In this document: piece by piece, positions 10,101 through 17,435 of the stretch
Position numbering within the stretch: position 1 is the first letter of the stretch
How the letters are laid out: each line of letters begins with the position of its first letter
Assembly: GCF_030929555.1 (NCBI RefSeq)
Contig: NZ_JAVFVT010000001.1
Coordinates: forward strand, 124,001-188,000
Origin: Paenibacillus sp. LHD-117
Lineage (GTDB): Bacteria; Bacillota; Bacilli; Paenibacillales; Paenibacillaceae
Reading direction: 5' to 3'
Length of the DNA: 64,000 bases
Made by a program: the position numbers and the translations under genes
The notes under the pieces: generated by a model
What the model was told of the DNA's origin: nothing
Database searches by the model: none
What the model saw: the letters and a program-made list of their open reading frames with translations, nothing else

Positions 10101-11390
10101 TATATCGATAATGTACGAGTCTATAATCGTGCTCTTACCGAAGAGCAAGTTGCTCAATTAGGAGATGGCGGCGGGAAGCCGGACACTGGAGGCGGCATCA
10201 TCCAACAACCTCCTATAACTCCCGCAACTGATTTAGATAAAGGCGTTGTCATTGCCAAACCGATTATAGACGCTAATGGTATGGCTCAAGTAAGTCTGGG
10301 AGCAGAGACTATCCGGGAGGCGATTAAACAATCGGTAGGCGGGAAATTGCAAGTGAAAGTTGAGTCATCCGGAGAACTGAATAAACTGAAACTGGAATTA
10401 CCGGCGATTGAGCTTCTTGGTGGTGATAATGGCAATGATATCGAAGCTCTCGAGGTGGAGGCTGGACTTGCTTCGGTAACGATATCTACCGAGTTGATCG
10501 GCAAGCATGTCAACAAATCGCAAGCCAACATCCAACTCTCAATTGAGAGAGCGGATCTAAGTATCTTGCCGGTCGAAACGCAGAAACAATTAGAGAATGC
10601 CAAGGTTCTTGCGTTTGAATTGCTCATTAATGGAATAAGCGTCGATCATTTCGATGGAAGGACCGATGTTCAAGTCGCGATTCCTTATGACCTGTCAAAC
10701 AGTGAGGACCCGGACAACATCATTATCTATTTCATCAATGATAACGGAGAATTGGACGTCGTGACGAACGGGAAGTATGATGCAGCAGCCGGAAAAGTTG
10801 TATTCAAACCAAGTCATTTCAGTAAATATGCGGCAATTTATATCGATGTCCAATTTGCCGACGTACTCCAGCAATGGGCTAGGACGCCTATAGAGGCACT
10901 TGCCGCTAGAGGAATTGTGCAAGGCAAAGGCGATAATCGTTTCGATCCGAATGGCAACATTACAAGAGCTGAGTTTGTCGAGATGTTAATGAACTTATTC
11001 GGGCTAGCTGAATCAGGCAATGTCGTGTCGTTTACCGATATAAAAGAAGGTGCATGGTATTATGATACGATTGCGGCTGCCGAGCAATTAGGCATTATAA
11101 AAGGAAAAAGCGATGGCACGTTTGCGCCTCATGAGCAAATCTCTCGGGAAGATATGGCGGTAATGGCGTATCGGGCTATGGAGTCCGCGTTTCTGAAGTT
11201 AACTGCCAGAGAAGTGCCACTGTCGTTTGCAGATGATAATGATATCTCGCCTTATGCTCGAGAGAGCGTTACGCTTTTGCAAGGGGCAGGAATTGTTAAC
11301 GGCATGAGTAACGGAAACTTCGCTCCGAAGGCAACGGCCACGAGAGCTCAAGCTGCTGTCATTGTATTCAATATTTTGGAGTTAGTATAG
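4185..11390 (+). CDS. SLH-anchored double-GH43 arabinan/arabinoxylan hydrolase
   Basis: A 2401-residue secreted enzyme held on the S-layer. In order: signal peptide ending in SSAQAA (about 1-31); two LamG-like jellyroll modules (about 35-240 and 250-465); an atrophied Ig unit (about 468-555); a first GH43 propeller (about 558-880) with Asp in TADPAAM, Asp in DIDPAVF and acid Glu in FGEGAW (about residue 771); an AbfB/CBM42 arabinose-binding module (about 885-1025); a third LamG; two more atrophied Ig units (about 1250-1435); a second GH43-like propeller (about 1443-1750) with GVRDSYII, IIDTSML and SVEGPGIF; a fourth LamG; a pre-SLH domain (about 2015-2222); and three SLH repeats to the end. 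Start ATG follows an AGGAGT site. It stands alone between a cre/activator promoter and a double terminator. The second GH43 resembles the cytoplasmic enzyme at 32508. AbfB points to arabinose-bearing substrates; exact bonds cut are inferred. Confidence 0.9.
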   Translation: MKKMLNRWVSLTMVIAMITTMFGGYSSAQAAWDPTNDLLLHYKFDASSIQGTSVVDASGNGYDGIIGGDTTPSVMMTEGREAISLDGISQFVKAPSGVLNSLNDFTIAFWAYLDEKQGQFTRFFDFGDTDAGKMYFTETLFLSMDGLPWGENTLNGGDPINVGEWSHVTLSKTGTTYTIYKNGAILQQANIAVKPSDYTESQFVKNYIGKSNWQDPYLKGKISDFRIYNIGLSGEEVAGLAGSNSLSDPNLKLWYQFEEMNGTTVSDSSGHGFDGAYVNTPAWGTGVSGNSFKMTGGASDSSTASYVKIPNGVLEGLNDITVSAWVKWDSEAAYQWLYALGVDTSKYLFFTPKIWNGYPYSAITSNGGGGERGSNLQTAFPTGEWKHVAYSLDSAAQISTVYINGEQAAKNESVTVKPSDLYDVSKDYSGYIGKSFYPDPYFGGEVDDFRIYSIPLTENEVQELYVGGIAAEQAVALAKEKLSIGSTIVNDDVFLPSSFYGTTITWTSSNTAYFNHDGSVTRPAEGQSVAEITLTATIQKANATDTKIFTINVLPVGFSINAGSYNPIIKTDANGDILFTADPAAMVDGDTVYLYVGRDEAAPGTWFYMKEWLAFSSTDMVNWKNEGSILKSADFSWATDASSWAAHMTKRNGKYYFYTTVDRGGGNGNAIGVAVSSSPTGPFEDAIGGPLFDNAITTGAPLASMEDIDPAVFVDDDGQAYLYWGNSIFHYALLNDDMISIKDLNGDGKITEGQDIFTGAPIHNLPGGFGEGAWVHKANGKYYLTFPQELPQKIVYATSDSPRGPWQYQGVIMDGNWGPNGEDVSGTNHPAVIEFKGKTYIIYHNSALPSGDHHRRSVSVEELRYNPDGSIQKSYMSSTGLTGDEMLIRSDRHPDKYIRFKSGSNYLAEFQENELTFKWDIALGLADQVTVDMVSIQAVNKPGYYLGIEGNNVTLTKNDNTTDYKNRTTFRKVPGLADESGVSFQSIIDPNVYLRQSETDGYTIKAGVYSGNSSQEDKQDATFHLVSADGMGEEPTEEGPNPLIKYSFNENSGMTVVNSGTLGAEYNATSSEAITAVEGVNGNALLFDGVTQFVTIPKELSFGNELTISMWVKTLDNSTISMLYNFGNTDDKSKSMWLNQRSAQTQKLAAAMEPAWAAGNVISDASPLPMDSWIHLAIGYNGKSITVYKDGVAVATNTASNQPSDYNGEFLHNYIAKSLWPDPLFKGYMDDFRIYDQTLNQEQIASMSSDRNAVVVAQDTAALTLGDTSAVSRNMELPMLGEAGSFIAWSSSDEAVITNKGIITLHDSEQTAVLTASITKGSETSTKSFTITIPDRVTAALNFLELEAAEMSLPNAENIRGNITLPEKTAAGATITWASDREDVISTVITPNDDYDITPAGVVKRQNSDTHVKLSATLSYEGQSKTKVMTVTVKAATEPIEDNELAGYYYTYFRSNLYGDGESQNIHLATSKDGLFWDDMNNNEPILHATLGTKGVRDSYIIRAPEGDRFYLIGTDLDANLGNWGAYSGNGSKSIYVWQSDDLINWSEPRLIPIAPDNAGNMWAPETIYDPNTGEYIVYFASNLPAGPNDPGHHRILYVKTRDFWTFSEAKTYKHRTPEYSIIDTSMLAFAGNYYRFTKNEKDVTIMLEKSDKPLGEFTLVKEKVADQGSVEGPGIFKLNGQDKFLLYMDGYGARNDGFFPTIAESPEDLDQGNFRALDKTEFRMPTGAKHGSMLPITQEEYDRVMAEWGGSLVQPVTPGTGQVLPDLEYTFDLALSGTTVTNSGKSGAAGNATIHNGATYVADAEKGQVLYLSGGDSETNSPYMRLPENYFVGKDNISVFMDVKTQMNGWDRFYTFSIAKDRQKYLGIRASGGGTYSAITVKSDGFEQMAEYVATPGLHDQWTNVGIVLSRNEDGVHSTLKIYQDGILAAENILLTANLSTMGGVLNAFIGKPVHEGADVPGWVVQQYFKGYIDNVRVYNRALTEEQVAQLGDGGGKPDTGGGIIQQPPITPATDLDKGVVIAKPIIDANGMAQVSLGAETIREAIKQSVGGKLQVKVESSGELNKLKLELPAIELLGGDNGNDIEALEVEAGLASVTISTELIGKHVNKSQANIQLSIERADLSILPVETQKQLENAKVLAFELLINGISVDHFDGRTDVQVAIPYDLSNSEDPDNIIIYFINDNGELDVVTNGKYDAAAGKVVFKPSHFSKYAAIYIDVQFADVLQQWARTPIEALAARGIVQGKGDNRFDPNGNITRAEFVEMLMNLFGLAESGNVVSFTDIKEGAWYYDTIAAAEQLGIIKGKSDGTFAPHEQISREDMAVMAYRAMESAFLKLTAREVPLSFADDNDISPYARESVTLLQGAGIVNGMSNGNFAPKATATRAQAAVIVFNILELV

Positions 11391-11399
11391 AAGTATAGG

Positions 11400-11422
11400 C
11401 TGCCGGTCACAGGGACCGGCAG
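11400..11422 (+). terminator. first terminator after the 2401-residue enzyme
   Basis: A 9-bp stem ctgccggtc (11400-11408) pairs with gaccggcag (11414-11422) over a 5-base loop and is followed by tttata. Confidence 0.7.
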
Positions 11423-11433
11423 TTTATAACAAA

Positions 11434-11473
11434 AGGCTGTAGACTCGCACCTGAGCTACAGCCTCTATTTTTT
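11434..11473. terminator. bidirectional terminator between convergent genes
   Basis: Stem aggctgtag (11434-11442) pairs with ctacagcct (11456-11464). A T-run follows on the plus strand and an A-run precedes it, so it can end both the giant enzyme transcript and the convergent AraC gene. Confidence 0.75.
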
Positions 11474-11485
11474 CACTAACATCGA

Positions 11486-12370
11486 CTAAGGATTTAATTT
11501 TTTTACTTGCGACGGAGTCAAACCTTTAATTTGTTTGAACAGCTTAGTGAAGTAATTCAAGTTCCCAATACCGACTTTACTCGCCGTTTCGGTTACGGTT
11601 TCGCCGTTCCGAAGAAATCGTTCAGCAATATCCATACGCATACGGTTAACGTAGTCTACATAAGTGCGTCCCGTCGCGGCTTTGAATACGGCGCAAAAGT
11701 GAAAGGGGGTAAGATTAACCATTCGTGCTGCTTCAACAAGCGATAATTTCTCGTTGTAGTTCTTTTGAATATATAGAATAAGCGTTTTAAACCGCTCCAT
11801 GCGTTTATCTAACGAATTTGAAATCTCATTTCCTCGAGAAGGATGGAAATGGCGCGACAAATAGGTGAAGAGCAAATGAATCTTAGCCTTTACAACCAGT
11901 TCGTATGCCCGTTCTTTTTGTTCGTATTCTTGAATTACGCTTAGAATAATATCAAGGATCGGACGGAGCTCTTCACCACCATCCAGTTTAGCAGGAAATC
12001 GAAGCGTGCCCTCAAGATAAGGAGATAAATAGCGTTCGTGTATAGGGTCGTGGAATGGGCTGTCAAGCAGCGATCGATTGAAGACGAGTGACCAGTATGT
12101 TATTTGTTCCTCCGTCGCCGCATATCCAACATGTAAGCCACTGCTTGGCACAATCAGAATAGTGCCGGGGGTGGCTTCGTATTGCTGCCTATCTATATGA
12201 AAGAAGGCCGACCCTTCAGCTACATAAATGATTTCAAAATGTTCATGCCAATGCAGATATAGAGCGGTGCGGCCAATCTCGCCCGTCTGGCAAACATTTC
12301 GAAATAGGTTAACGGGGTAGAGGCTGTCGCTTAAGTTTGTATTTTCTCTTAACTCTTGAGGGTATGTCAT
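11486..12370 (-). CDS. AraC family transcriptional regulator
   Basis: A 294-residue regulator with an N-terminal cupin-like sugar-sensing domain (LYLHWHEHFEIIYV, PSSGLHVGY) and a C-terminal double helix-turn-helix of AraC/XylS type (LSLVEAARMVNLTPFHF and VTETASKVGIGNLNYFTKLF, then the family ending KGLTPSQV). It is divergent from the isomerase/oxidoreductase genes across 152 bases and convergent with the 2401-residue enzyme. The intergenic space holds a copy of the TTTTCGAATAT core also found in front of both giant SLH genes, which suggests it activates them and controls itself. The likely inducer is an arabinose- or xylose-containing sugar; this is inference. Confidence 0.85.
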   Translation of the reverse strand: MTYPQELRENTNLSDSLYPVNLFRNVCQTGEIGRTALYLHWHEHFEIIYVAEGSAFFHIDRQQYEATPGTILIVPSSGLHVGYAATEEQITYWSLVFNRSLLDSPFHDPIHERYLSPYLEGTLRFPAKLDGGEELRPILDIILSVIQEYEQKERAYELVVKAKIHLLFTYLSRHFHPSRGNEISNSLDKRMERFKTLILYIQKNYNEKLSLVEAARMVNLTPFHFCAVFKAATGRTYVDYVNRMRMDIAERFLRNGETVTETASKVGIGNLNYFTKLFKQIKGLTPSQVKKLNP

Positions 12371-12402
12371 GCTTGTTCCAGCCCTTTCGAAAAGGTTCTC
12401 TT

Positions 12403-12417
12403 GGATATTCGAAAACT
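12403..12417 (-). promoter_or_regulatory. candidate autoregulatory box of the AraC gene
   Basis: On the minus strand it reads AGTTTTCGAATATCC, sharing the TTTTCGAATAT core with the boxes at 4023 and 17341. It lies 33 bases upstream of the AraC start codon. Confidence 0.45.
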
Positions 12418-12428
12418 TAAGAATGAAC

Positions 12429-12469
12429 GAATATACCGCAAGATTGTATAGAGAATATACGTAAAATTG
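12429..12469 (+). promoter_or_regulatory. direct repeat in the divergent promoter
   Basis: GAATATACCGCAAGATTG (12429-12446) and GAATATACGTAAAATTG (12453-12469) are near-identical direct repeats 24 bases apart, a layout common for AraC-type half-sites. They lie upstream of the isomerase gene at 12523. No site has been proven. Confidence 0.4.
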
Positions 12470-12522
12470 CGATTATACTCGATGTATAAGCTTATTCTAA
12501 CTTAAAAAAGGAGTGGTATTCA

Positions 12523-13419
12523 ATGGTTGGTAATCATATTGGAATTCGGATCGGGACAATGGTAGGCGGCGGTGATGCCGTGAGAGTTATTCCGCAAATC
12601 GCGGAGCATGGCTTCGAATCGTTTAATTTATCCTTTTGGCAAACGACAGGAGCTTTAAATTTGGAAGAGACGGCCAAACAAGTACGCGAGGTTATTGGTG
12701 ATCGTGATATCGTCGTTTCTGCGCTCAGCGTCTTCGGAAATCCACTTACAGGGCATGGAGATAATGCGGATACGGTAGCGAGCTGGGAGAGGCTCATCGA
12801 TCATGCGCATTTATTCGGAGCCAGCCTTGTTTCGGGATTTACGGGAAGGCTGACCAATCAGTCAATTGACGAATCAATTCCCCGATTCGCCGAAGTATTC
12901 GGAGAGCTTGCCCGTAGGGCGGAAGATCGCGGCGTAAGGCTGGCTTTCGAGAATTGCGATATGGGAGGGACTTGGCAGTCTGGAGATTGGAATATAGCGC
13001 ACAACCCTACAGCTTGGGAAAAAATGTTTAACGCCGTTCCTTCTGAGAGTATCGGGCTTGAATGGGAGCCTTGTCATCAGATGGTTAGTCTTATCGATCC
13101 GATTCCTCAACTTCGGAAGTGGGTAAACAAGGTGTTTCATGTTCATGGGAAAGACGCTAGCATTGCTTGGGATGTCGTTCGCGAATACGGAATTCATGGT
13201 CCTAAACCTTTCGTATGGCATCGGACGCCAGGCTTTGGAGATACGAATTGGTCAGACGTCATTACGATTCTTCGTCAGTCCGGTTATCAAGGGACAATCG
13301 ATATTGAAGGCTGGCATGATCCGGTATATAACGGCGAGTTGGAAATGACGGGGCAAGTACACGGATTAAACTATTTGAAAAGCTGCAGAGGCGGACATTA
13401 TATTCCCAATCCGAAGTAA
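12523..13419 (+). CDS. sugar phosphate isomerase/epimerase, AP-endonuclease-2-like TIM barrel
   Basis: A 298-residue cytoplasmic protein of the xylose-isomerase-like TIM-barrel superfamily. Metal-site style residues are visible in LAFENCDMGG, LEWEPCHQ, FHVHGKDA and IDIEGWHDP, the usual Glu/His/Asp/Glu set. Start ATG follows AAAAAGGAGTGG. The next gene, an oxidoreductase, begins 27 bases downstream, so they form an operon. Such pairs usually convert an unusual sugar, sugar acid or inositol-like compound; the substrate here cannot be read from sequence. Position beside xylanolytic genes and the divergent AraC gene suggests it handles a hemicellulose-derived sugar. Confidence 0.8.
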   Translation: MVGNHIGIRIGTMVGGGDAVRVIPQIAEHGFESFNLSFWQTTGALNLEETAKQVREVIGDRDIVVSALSVFGNPLTGHGDNADTVASWERLIDHAHLFGASLVSGFTGRLTNQSIDESIPRFAEVFGELARRAEDRGVRLAFENCDMGGTWQSGDWNIAHNPTAWEKMFNAVPSESIGLEWEPCHQMVSLIDPIPQLRKWVNKVFHVHGKDASIAWDVVREYGIHGPKPFVWHRTPGFGDTNWSDVITILRQSGYQGTIDIEGWHDPVYNGELEMTGQVHGLNYLKSCRGGHYIPNPK

Positions 13420-13446
13420 TACAAGATTTTATGAGGAGGTCATGAA

Positions 13447-14475
13447 ATGAAACATAAAATAATCGTTGCTGGCTGCGGTGGGATGGCCAATGTTTGGGTG
13501 AAGGATGCGTTGACAAGAAAAGATACCGAAATTGTGGGTCTGGTCGACATCAATCTTGAATCGGCTAAATCGATGTCTGAAAGACATGGATTAAACTGCG
13601 AACTTTTTACGGATATTTCGGAAGCGTTATCAACTACGAATGCCAATCTTGTTTTTGATGTCACTATCCCTGCCAGCCACTTTCAGATTAGTTCAACGGC
13701 GATGAAGCACGGGGCTAATGTATTCGGGGAGAAGCCCATGTCGGAATCGATGGAGGAGGCACGAGAGCTGATAGCTATCGCTGAGGAGACGGGGCGATCC
13801 TATTCGATAATGCAGAACCGTCGCTTTAATTCGCCAATGCGCTCGATTCATAAAGCTATTCAAGAAGGTAAGATTGGCAAAGTAGGTTATATAGGAGCAA
13901 ACTTTTTCATCGGTCCTCACTTTGGAGGTTTTCGCGACGTCATGGACAGCCCGCTCATTCTTGATATGGCCATTCATACGTTCGACCAGGCGCGTTATTT
14001 GACAGGATCGGATCCCGTATCAGTGTATTGCCACGAGTATAACCCTCCGGGATCCTGGTATGCGGGAAATGCGTCTGCAGTTTGTATATTTGAAATGTCG
14101 GATGGTTCGGTGTTCACTTATAATGGCTCTTGGTGCTCGGAAGGTATGCCGACTTCGTGGGATTCTGCTTGGCGTATTAATGGGGAGATGGGAACGATTA
14201 TTTGGGATGGTGCGAGCGAACCCTATGCCGAAATCGTCTCACCTATCGATCAGACCGGTAAGTTCATACGAGAATATGAGAAGTTAACCATATCATCGGA
14301 CTACCTTGAACGTTGGGGACATGAAGGTTGCTTCGATGAGATGTTTGACGCAATTGAGGAAGGCCGATTAGCTGAAACGGACTGCAGAGATAATATTAAA
14401 AGCATGGCTATGGTGTACGGTGCGATCGATAGTGCCCGAAAAAGTAAAAAAATTGATCTCCGAGACTATTATTAA
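13447..14475 (+). CDS. Gfo/Idh/MocA family NAD(P)-dependent oxidoreductase
   Basis: A 342-residue dehydrogenase. The N-terminal Rossmann fold has the glycine-rich turn VAGCGGMANVW (about residues 6-16) and the family Lys in FGEKPMS, which normally takes part in catalysis. The C-terminal half is the GFO_IDH_MocA_C alpha/beta domain with MDSPLILDMAIHTFD, containing the expected Asp and His. It follows the isomerase by 27 bases with a GGAGGTC ribosome site and ends at a terminator (14501-14531). The two proteins probably act in sequence on one sugar. Substrate unknown. Confidence 0.85.
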   Translation: MKHKIIVAGCGGMANVWVKDALTRKDTEIVGLVDINLESAKSMSERHGLNCELFTDISEALSTTNANLVFDVTIPASHFQISSTAMKHGANVFGEKPMSESMEEARELIAIAEETGRSYSIMQNRRFNSPMRSIHKAIQEGKIGKVGYIGANFFIGPHFGGFRDVMDSPLILDMAIHTFDQARYLTGSDPVSVYCHEYNPPGSWYAGNASAVCIFEMSDGSVFTYNGSWCSEGMPTSWDSAWRINGEMGTIIWDGASEPYAEIVSPIDQTGKFIREYEKLTISSDYLERWGHEGCFDEMFDAIEEGRLAETDCRDNIKSMAMVYGAIDSARKSKKIDLRDYY

Positions 14476-14500
14476 GCGCTCAAATAATGATTAGAAACAA

Positions 14501-14531
14501 GAAGCTGTCAGTCCAAGTGACTAGCAGCTTC
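14501..14531 (+). terminator. terminator after isomerase/oxidoreductase operon
   Basis: gaagctgtcagtc (14501-14513) pairs with gactagcagcttc (14519-14531) except for two central bases, followed by tttattta. Confidence 0.75.
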
Positions 14532-14666
14532 TTTATTTATGGTGAGAGTAAATAAATCTACGTTTTAACAGGTAAATCATCAAAGCTTCAACAGGTTGTA
14601 GGTTGTCAAGGGAAGGTCTACACTTTGCGTAAGGAATGGTTGAATAGATAGGAGGCGAATGAAGGA

Positions 14667-15683
14667 ATGGTACCAACAAGGAATAGCGAGTTGCATGCGC
14701 TTCGAGAAGCTTATAAGCACAAGTTTCTAATCGGAGCGGCTGTTAATCCGACCACAATGAATTCGCAACGGGAATTATTGGCGCGCCACTTTAACAGTAT
14801 CACGGCAGAGAACGAGATGAAATTCGAACGGCTGCATCCCGAAGAGAATCGGTATACGTTTGAGCATGCGGATAACCTGATGGCGTTCGCCAAAGAAAAT
14901 GGCATGGCGGTCCGCGGTCATACTTTGGTCTGGCATAACCAAACGCCTGACTGGGTGTTTGAGAACCGTTCCGGTGAATTGGTCGACCGAAACACATTGC
15001 TAGGGCGGATGAAAGCTCATATCGATACGGTTGTATCCCGTTATAAAGGCGAGATTTATGCTTGGGACGTAGTTAACGAAGCGGTGGCCGACAGCGGCGG
15101 AGAGCTGCTGAGACCCTCCAAGTGGCTCGAAATCGTAGGTAAAGAATTTATTGCGAAAGCATTCGAATACGCGCATGCCGCAGATCCGAAGGCACTGCTT
15201 TTCTATAATGATTACAACGAATCGGTGCCTGAAAAACGAGACAAGATTTATGCATTGGTCAAGTGGTTAAAGGAGTCGGGGGTTCCGATTCACGGAATCG
15301 GACTTCAGGCGCATTGGAATTTGGAGCATCCAAGCTTATCCGATATTCGCCAGGCAATCGAAATGTATGCCAGTCTTGGCTTAAAGCTGCATATTACAGA
15401 GCTTGATGTATCCGTATTTAAATTCGAAGATAAACGTACGGATCTGACATTGCCAACCGAGGAGATGCTGGAAATCCAATCAAAGAGATACGAGCAGTTT
15501 TTTCAGTTATTCAGGGAGTACAGGGATTGTATAACGTCCGTAACTTTCTGGGGCGCTGCGGACGATTACACGTGGTTGGACCACTTCCCGGTTAGAAACC
15601 GGAAAAATTGGCCGTTTGTTTTTGACCTTGAGCATCAACCCAAACAATCGTATTGGAAGTTGCTTGAGGTAGCACGTTCTTAA
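14667..15683 (+). CDS. intracellular GH10 endo-1,4-beta-xylanase
   Basis: A 338-residue single-domain GH10 enzyme without signal peptide, the size of known intracellular xylanases that trim imported xylooligosaccharides. The barrel carries TAENEMKFE, RGHTLVWHNQTPDW, the acid/base Glu in WDVVNEAV (residue 138), the nucleophile Glu in LHITELDVS (residue 245) and the closing VTFWGAADDYTWL. Start ATG lies 11 bases after AGGAGG; another ATG at 14659 is out of frame. The GH43 gene begins 34 bases downstream, so the two form an operon that turns xylooligomers into monomers. Confidence 0.92.
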   Translation: MVPTRNSELHALREAYKHKFLIGAAVNPTTMNSQRELLARHFNSITAENEMKFERLHPEENRYTFEHADNLMAFAKENGMAVRGHTLVWHNQTPDWVFENRSGELVDRNTLLGRMKAHIDTVVSRYKGEIYAWDVVNEAVADSGGELLRPSKWLEIVGKEFIAKAFEYAHAADPKALLFYNDYNESVPEKRDKIYALVKWLKESGVPIHGIGLQAHWNLEHPSLSDIRQAIEMYASLGLKLHITELDVSVFKFEDKRTDLTLPTEEMLEIQSKRYEQFFQLFREYRDCITSVTFWGAADDYTWLDHFPVRNRKNWPFVFDLEHQPKQSYWKLLEVARS

Positions 15684-15717
15684 AAGTTTTTAGAAGAGAT
15701 TTGAGGAGGAGTTCGGA

Positions 15718-17232
15718 TTGAGCAAAACGGTAATAACGAATCCAATTATGTGGGCGGACGTTCCTGACGTAGACCCCATTCGTGTGGGGACGACCTATTA
15801 TATGGTAAGTACGAGCATGCATTCCATGCCTGGCTGCCCGATTATGAAATCGACTGATTTAATGCACTGGGAGATCGTTAGCTACGTGTATGACAGGCTT
15901 GAGGATAACGATGCCCATAATCTGCAGGGCGAAAAACACATTTATGGAAAAGGATCGTGGGCCGCGAGCCTACGTTATTACGAAGGTAGATTTTATGTCT
16001 GTTTTTCAAGCAACGACACGGGCAACTTCTATGTGTATAAGACCGACGATATCGAAAAAGGAAGTTGGGAACGCTCCGTTATTCCAGGACTCCGCCATGA
16101 CCCGGGCTTATTGTTCGATGAAGGCCGCGTTTTCGTCTTCTCCGGTTGCGGCGACATCTATATTACCGAGCTGACAGCCGATGCCACGGCGGTGAAACCG
16201 GACGGTATCAACCGTCTCCTGTTCGAGACGGAGCGTGATGGTATAGGCCTTCGATGCGAGGGGTGCCATGCATACAAACTGAATGGCTACTACTATTTGA
16301 TGTTCATCGAATGGCCTCGAACGGGACATGGTCGCCGTAGAGAAATCTGTTACCGTTCCAAGGAGTTATTAGGTCCATATGAACGAAAGATCATCTTCGA
16401 CGACGATATGGGATACCAGAACAAGGGAATTGCACAGGGAGGTATTTTTGATACTCCAGCAGGCGAGTGGTATGCCATGTTGTTCCAGGATCATGATGCA
16501 GTCGGTCGAATTCCATATGTTTTGCCCGTTTCTTGGGAGGACGACTGGCCGATGATCGGTATAGAAGGCAAGGCGCCAGAGCAGTTCGAAATCGATCTGC
16601 CTAGCACCGAGGCTAAAGCTTTGGTAATCAGCGATGAGTTTGATTATCCCGACAATCGGCTATTACTCAACTGGCAGTGGAACCACAATCCGGATGACCG
16701 TCTATGGTCCCTTACGGATCGCCCCGGATATCTTCGTCTGACGACGGGGGGACTGACGAACAGCGTCGTTCACGCGCGAAATACGTTAACGCAGAGAACG
16801 GAAGGCCCAGCATGCTCGGCAACCACCAAACTGGACATCTCCCATTTGAACCCTGGCGACCGTGCCGGCCTTGTTGCCTTGCAAAGCGGATTTGGTACAG
16901 TCGGCATACAAGTGACGGAAGACGGAAAGCGATTTGTTGCCATGACTATGAATGGTGGAGATGGCGTGGAGGAAAAGGTTGAGATAGTTCCATTCAATGG
17001 AGTTGAGCTTTTTCTACAAATCGAATTTGACTTTAGGAACAGCATTGATCTCGCACAATTCTCATACTCGATTGACGGAGAACAATGGATTGCGATTGGT
17101 CAACCGTTGGAGATGAAGTATACGCTTGACCACTTCATGGGATATCGAATAGGATTGTACAACTATTCGACTAAGTACATCGGAGGACATGCTGATTTTG
17201 ATTATTTCCGTTATACCAAGATGACTGAGTAA
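15718..17232 (+). CDS. intracellular GH43 beta-xylosidase/arabinofuranosidase
   Basis: A 504-residue cytoplasmic exo-glycosidase. The start is TTG at 15718, chosen because GAGGAGGA lies 7 bases before it and residues match the paralogue from there. Residues 1 to about 300 are the GH43 propeller, with the base Asp in the DVDPIRVG region, HDPGLLF, and acid Glu in the RCEGCHAYKLNGYY region. Residues about 310-504 are the beta-sandwich C2 domain (LNWQWNHNPDD, GYLRLTTGG). It resembles residues 40-350 plus 705-910 of the next gene, which is secreted, so the pair is a cytoplasmic/surface duplication. It follows the GH10 xylanase in one operon and ends at a strong terminator. Confidence 0.88.
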   Translation: MSKTVITNPIMWADVPDVDPIRVGTTYYMVSTSMHSMPGCPIMKSTDLMHWEIVSYVYDRLEDNDAHNLQGEKHIYGKGSWAASLRYYEGRFYVCFSSNDTGNFYVYKTDDIEKGSWERSVIPGLRHDPGLLFDEGRVFVFSGCGDIYITELTADATAVKPDGINRLLFETERDGIGLRCEGCHAYKLNGYYYLMFIEWPRTGHGRRREICYRSKELLGPYERKIIFDDDMGYQNKGIAQGGIFDTPAGEWYAMLFQDHDAVGRIPYVLPVSWEDDWPMIGIEGKAPEQFEIDLPSTEAKALVISDEFDYPDNRLLLNWQWNHNPDDRLWSLTDRPGYLRLTTGGLTNSVVHARNTLTQRTEGPACSATTKLDISHLNPGDRAGLVALQSGFGTVGIQVTEDGKRFVAMTMNGGDGVEEKVEIVPFNGVELFLQIEFDFRNSIDLAQFSYSIDGEQWIAIGQPLEMKYTLDHFMGYRIGLYNYSTKYIGGHADFDYFRYTKMTE

Positions 17233-17238
17233 TAATAG

Positions 17239-17273
17239 CATCAGTGCCCGCTCGACGAGGCACTGATGTTTTT
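17239..17273 (+). terminator. rho-independent terminator
   Basis: catcagtgcc (17239-17248) pairs with ggcactgatg (17259-17268), followed by ttttt. Confidence 0.85.
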
Positions 17274-17283
17274 CAAATTAAAA

Positions 17284-17297
17284 TGTAGGCGCTTTCA
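17284..17297 (+). promoter_or_regulatory. cre box (CcpA)
   Basis: TGTAGGCGCTTTCA differs from TGWAANCGNTNNCA at one position. It lies 44 bases upstream of the activator box of the 1968-residue enzyme gene, unlike the downstream cre of the 2401-residue gene. Confidence 0.6.
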
Positions 17298-17340
17298 TTC
17301 AGTGGTGAGGATATCAACATAAAAATGAATATAGATTATA

Positions 17341-17391
17341 ACTTTTCGAATATGAAACTCCATCGTGTTGCTTAATATGTTCGGTTACAAT
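17341..17391 (+). promoter_or_regulatory. activator box and -10 of the 1968-residue enzyme gene
   Basis: Box 17341-17365 begins ACTTTTCGAATATGA and ends CCATCG, matching 23 of 25 bases of 4023-4047. The -10-like TACAAT (17386-17391) is again exactly 45 nt from the box start. No clear -35 is seen. Confidence 0.6.
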
Positions 17392-17435
17392 TTACCCTGT
17401 CAAACATTTCAAACATACAGAGGAGGAGAATTAGC

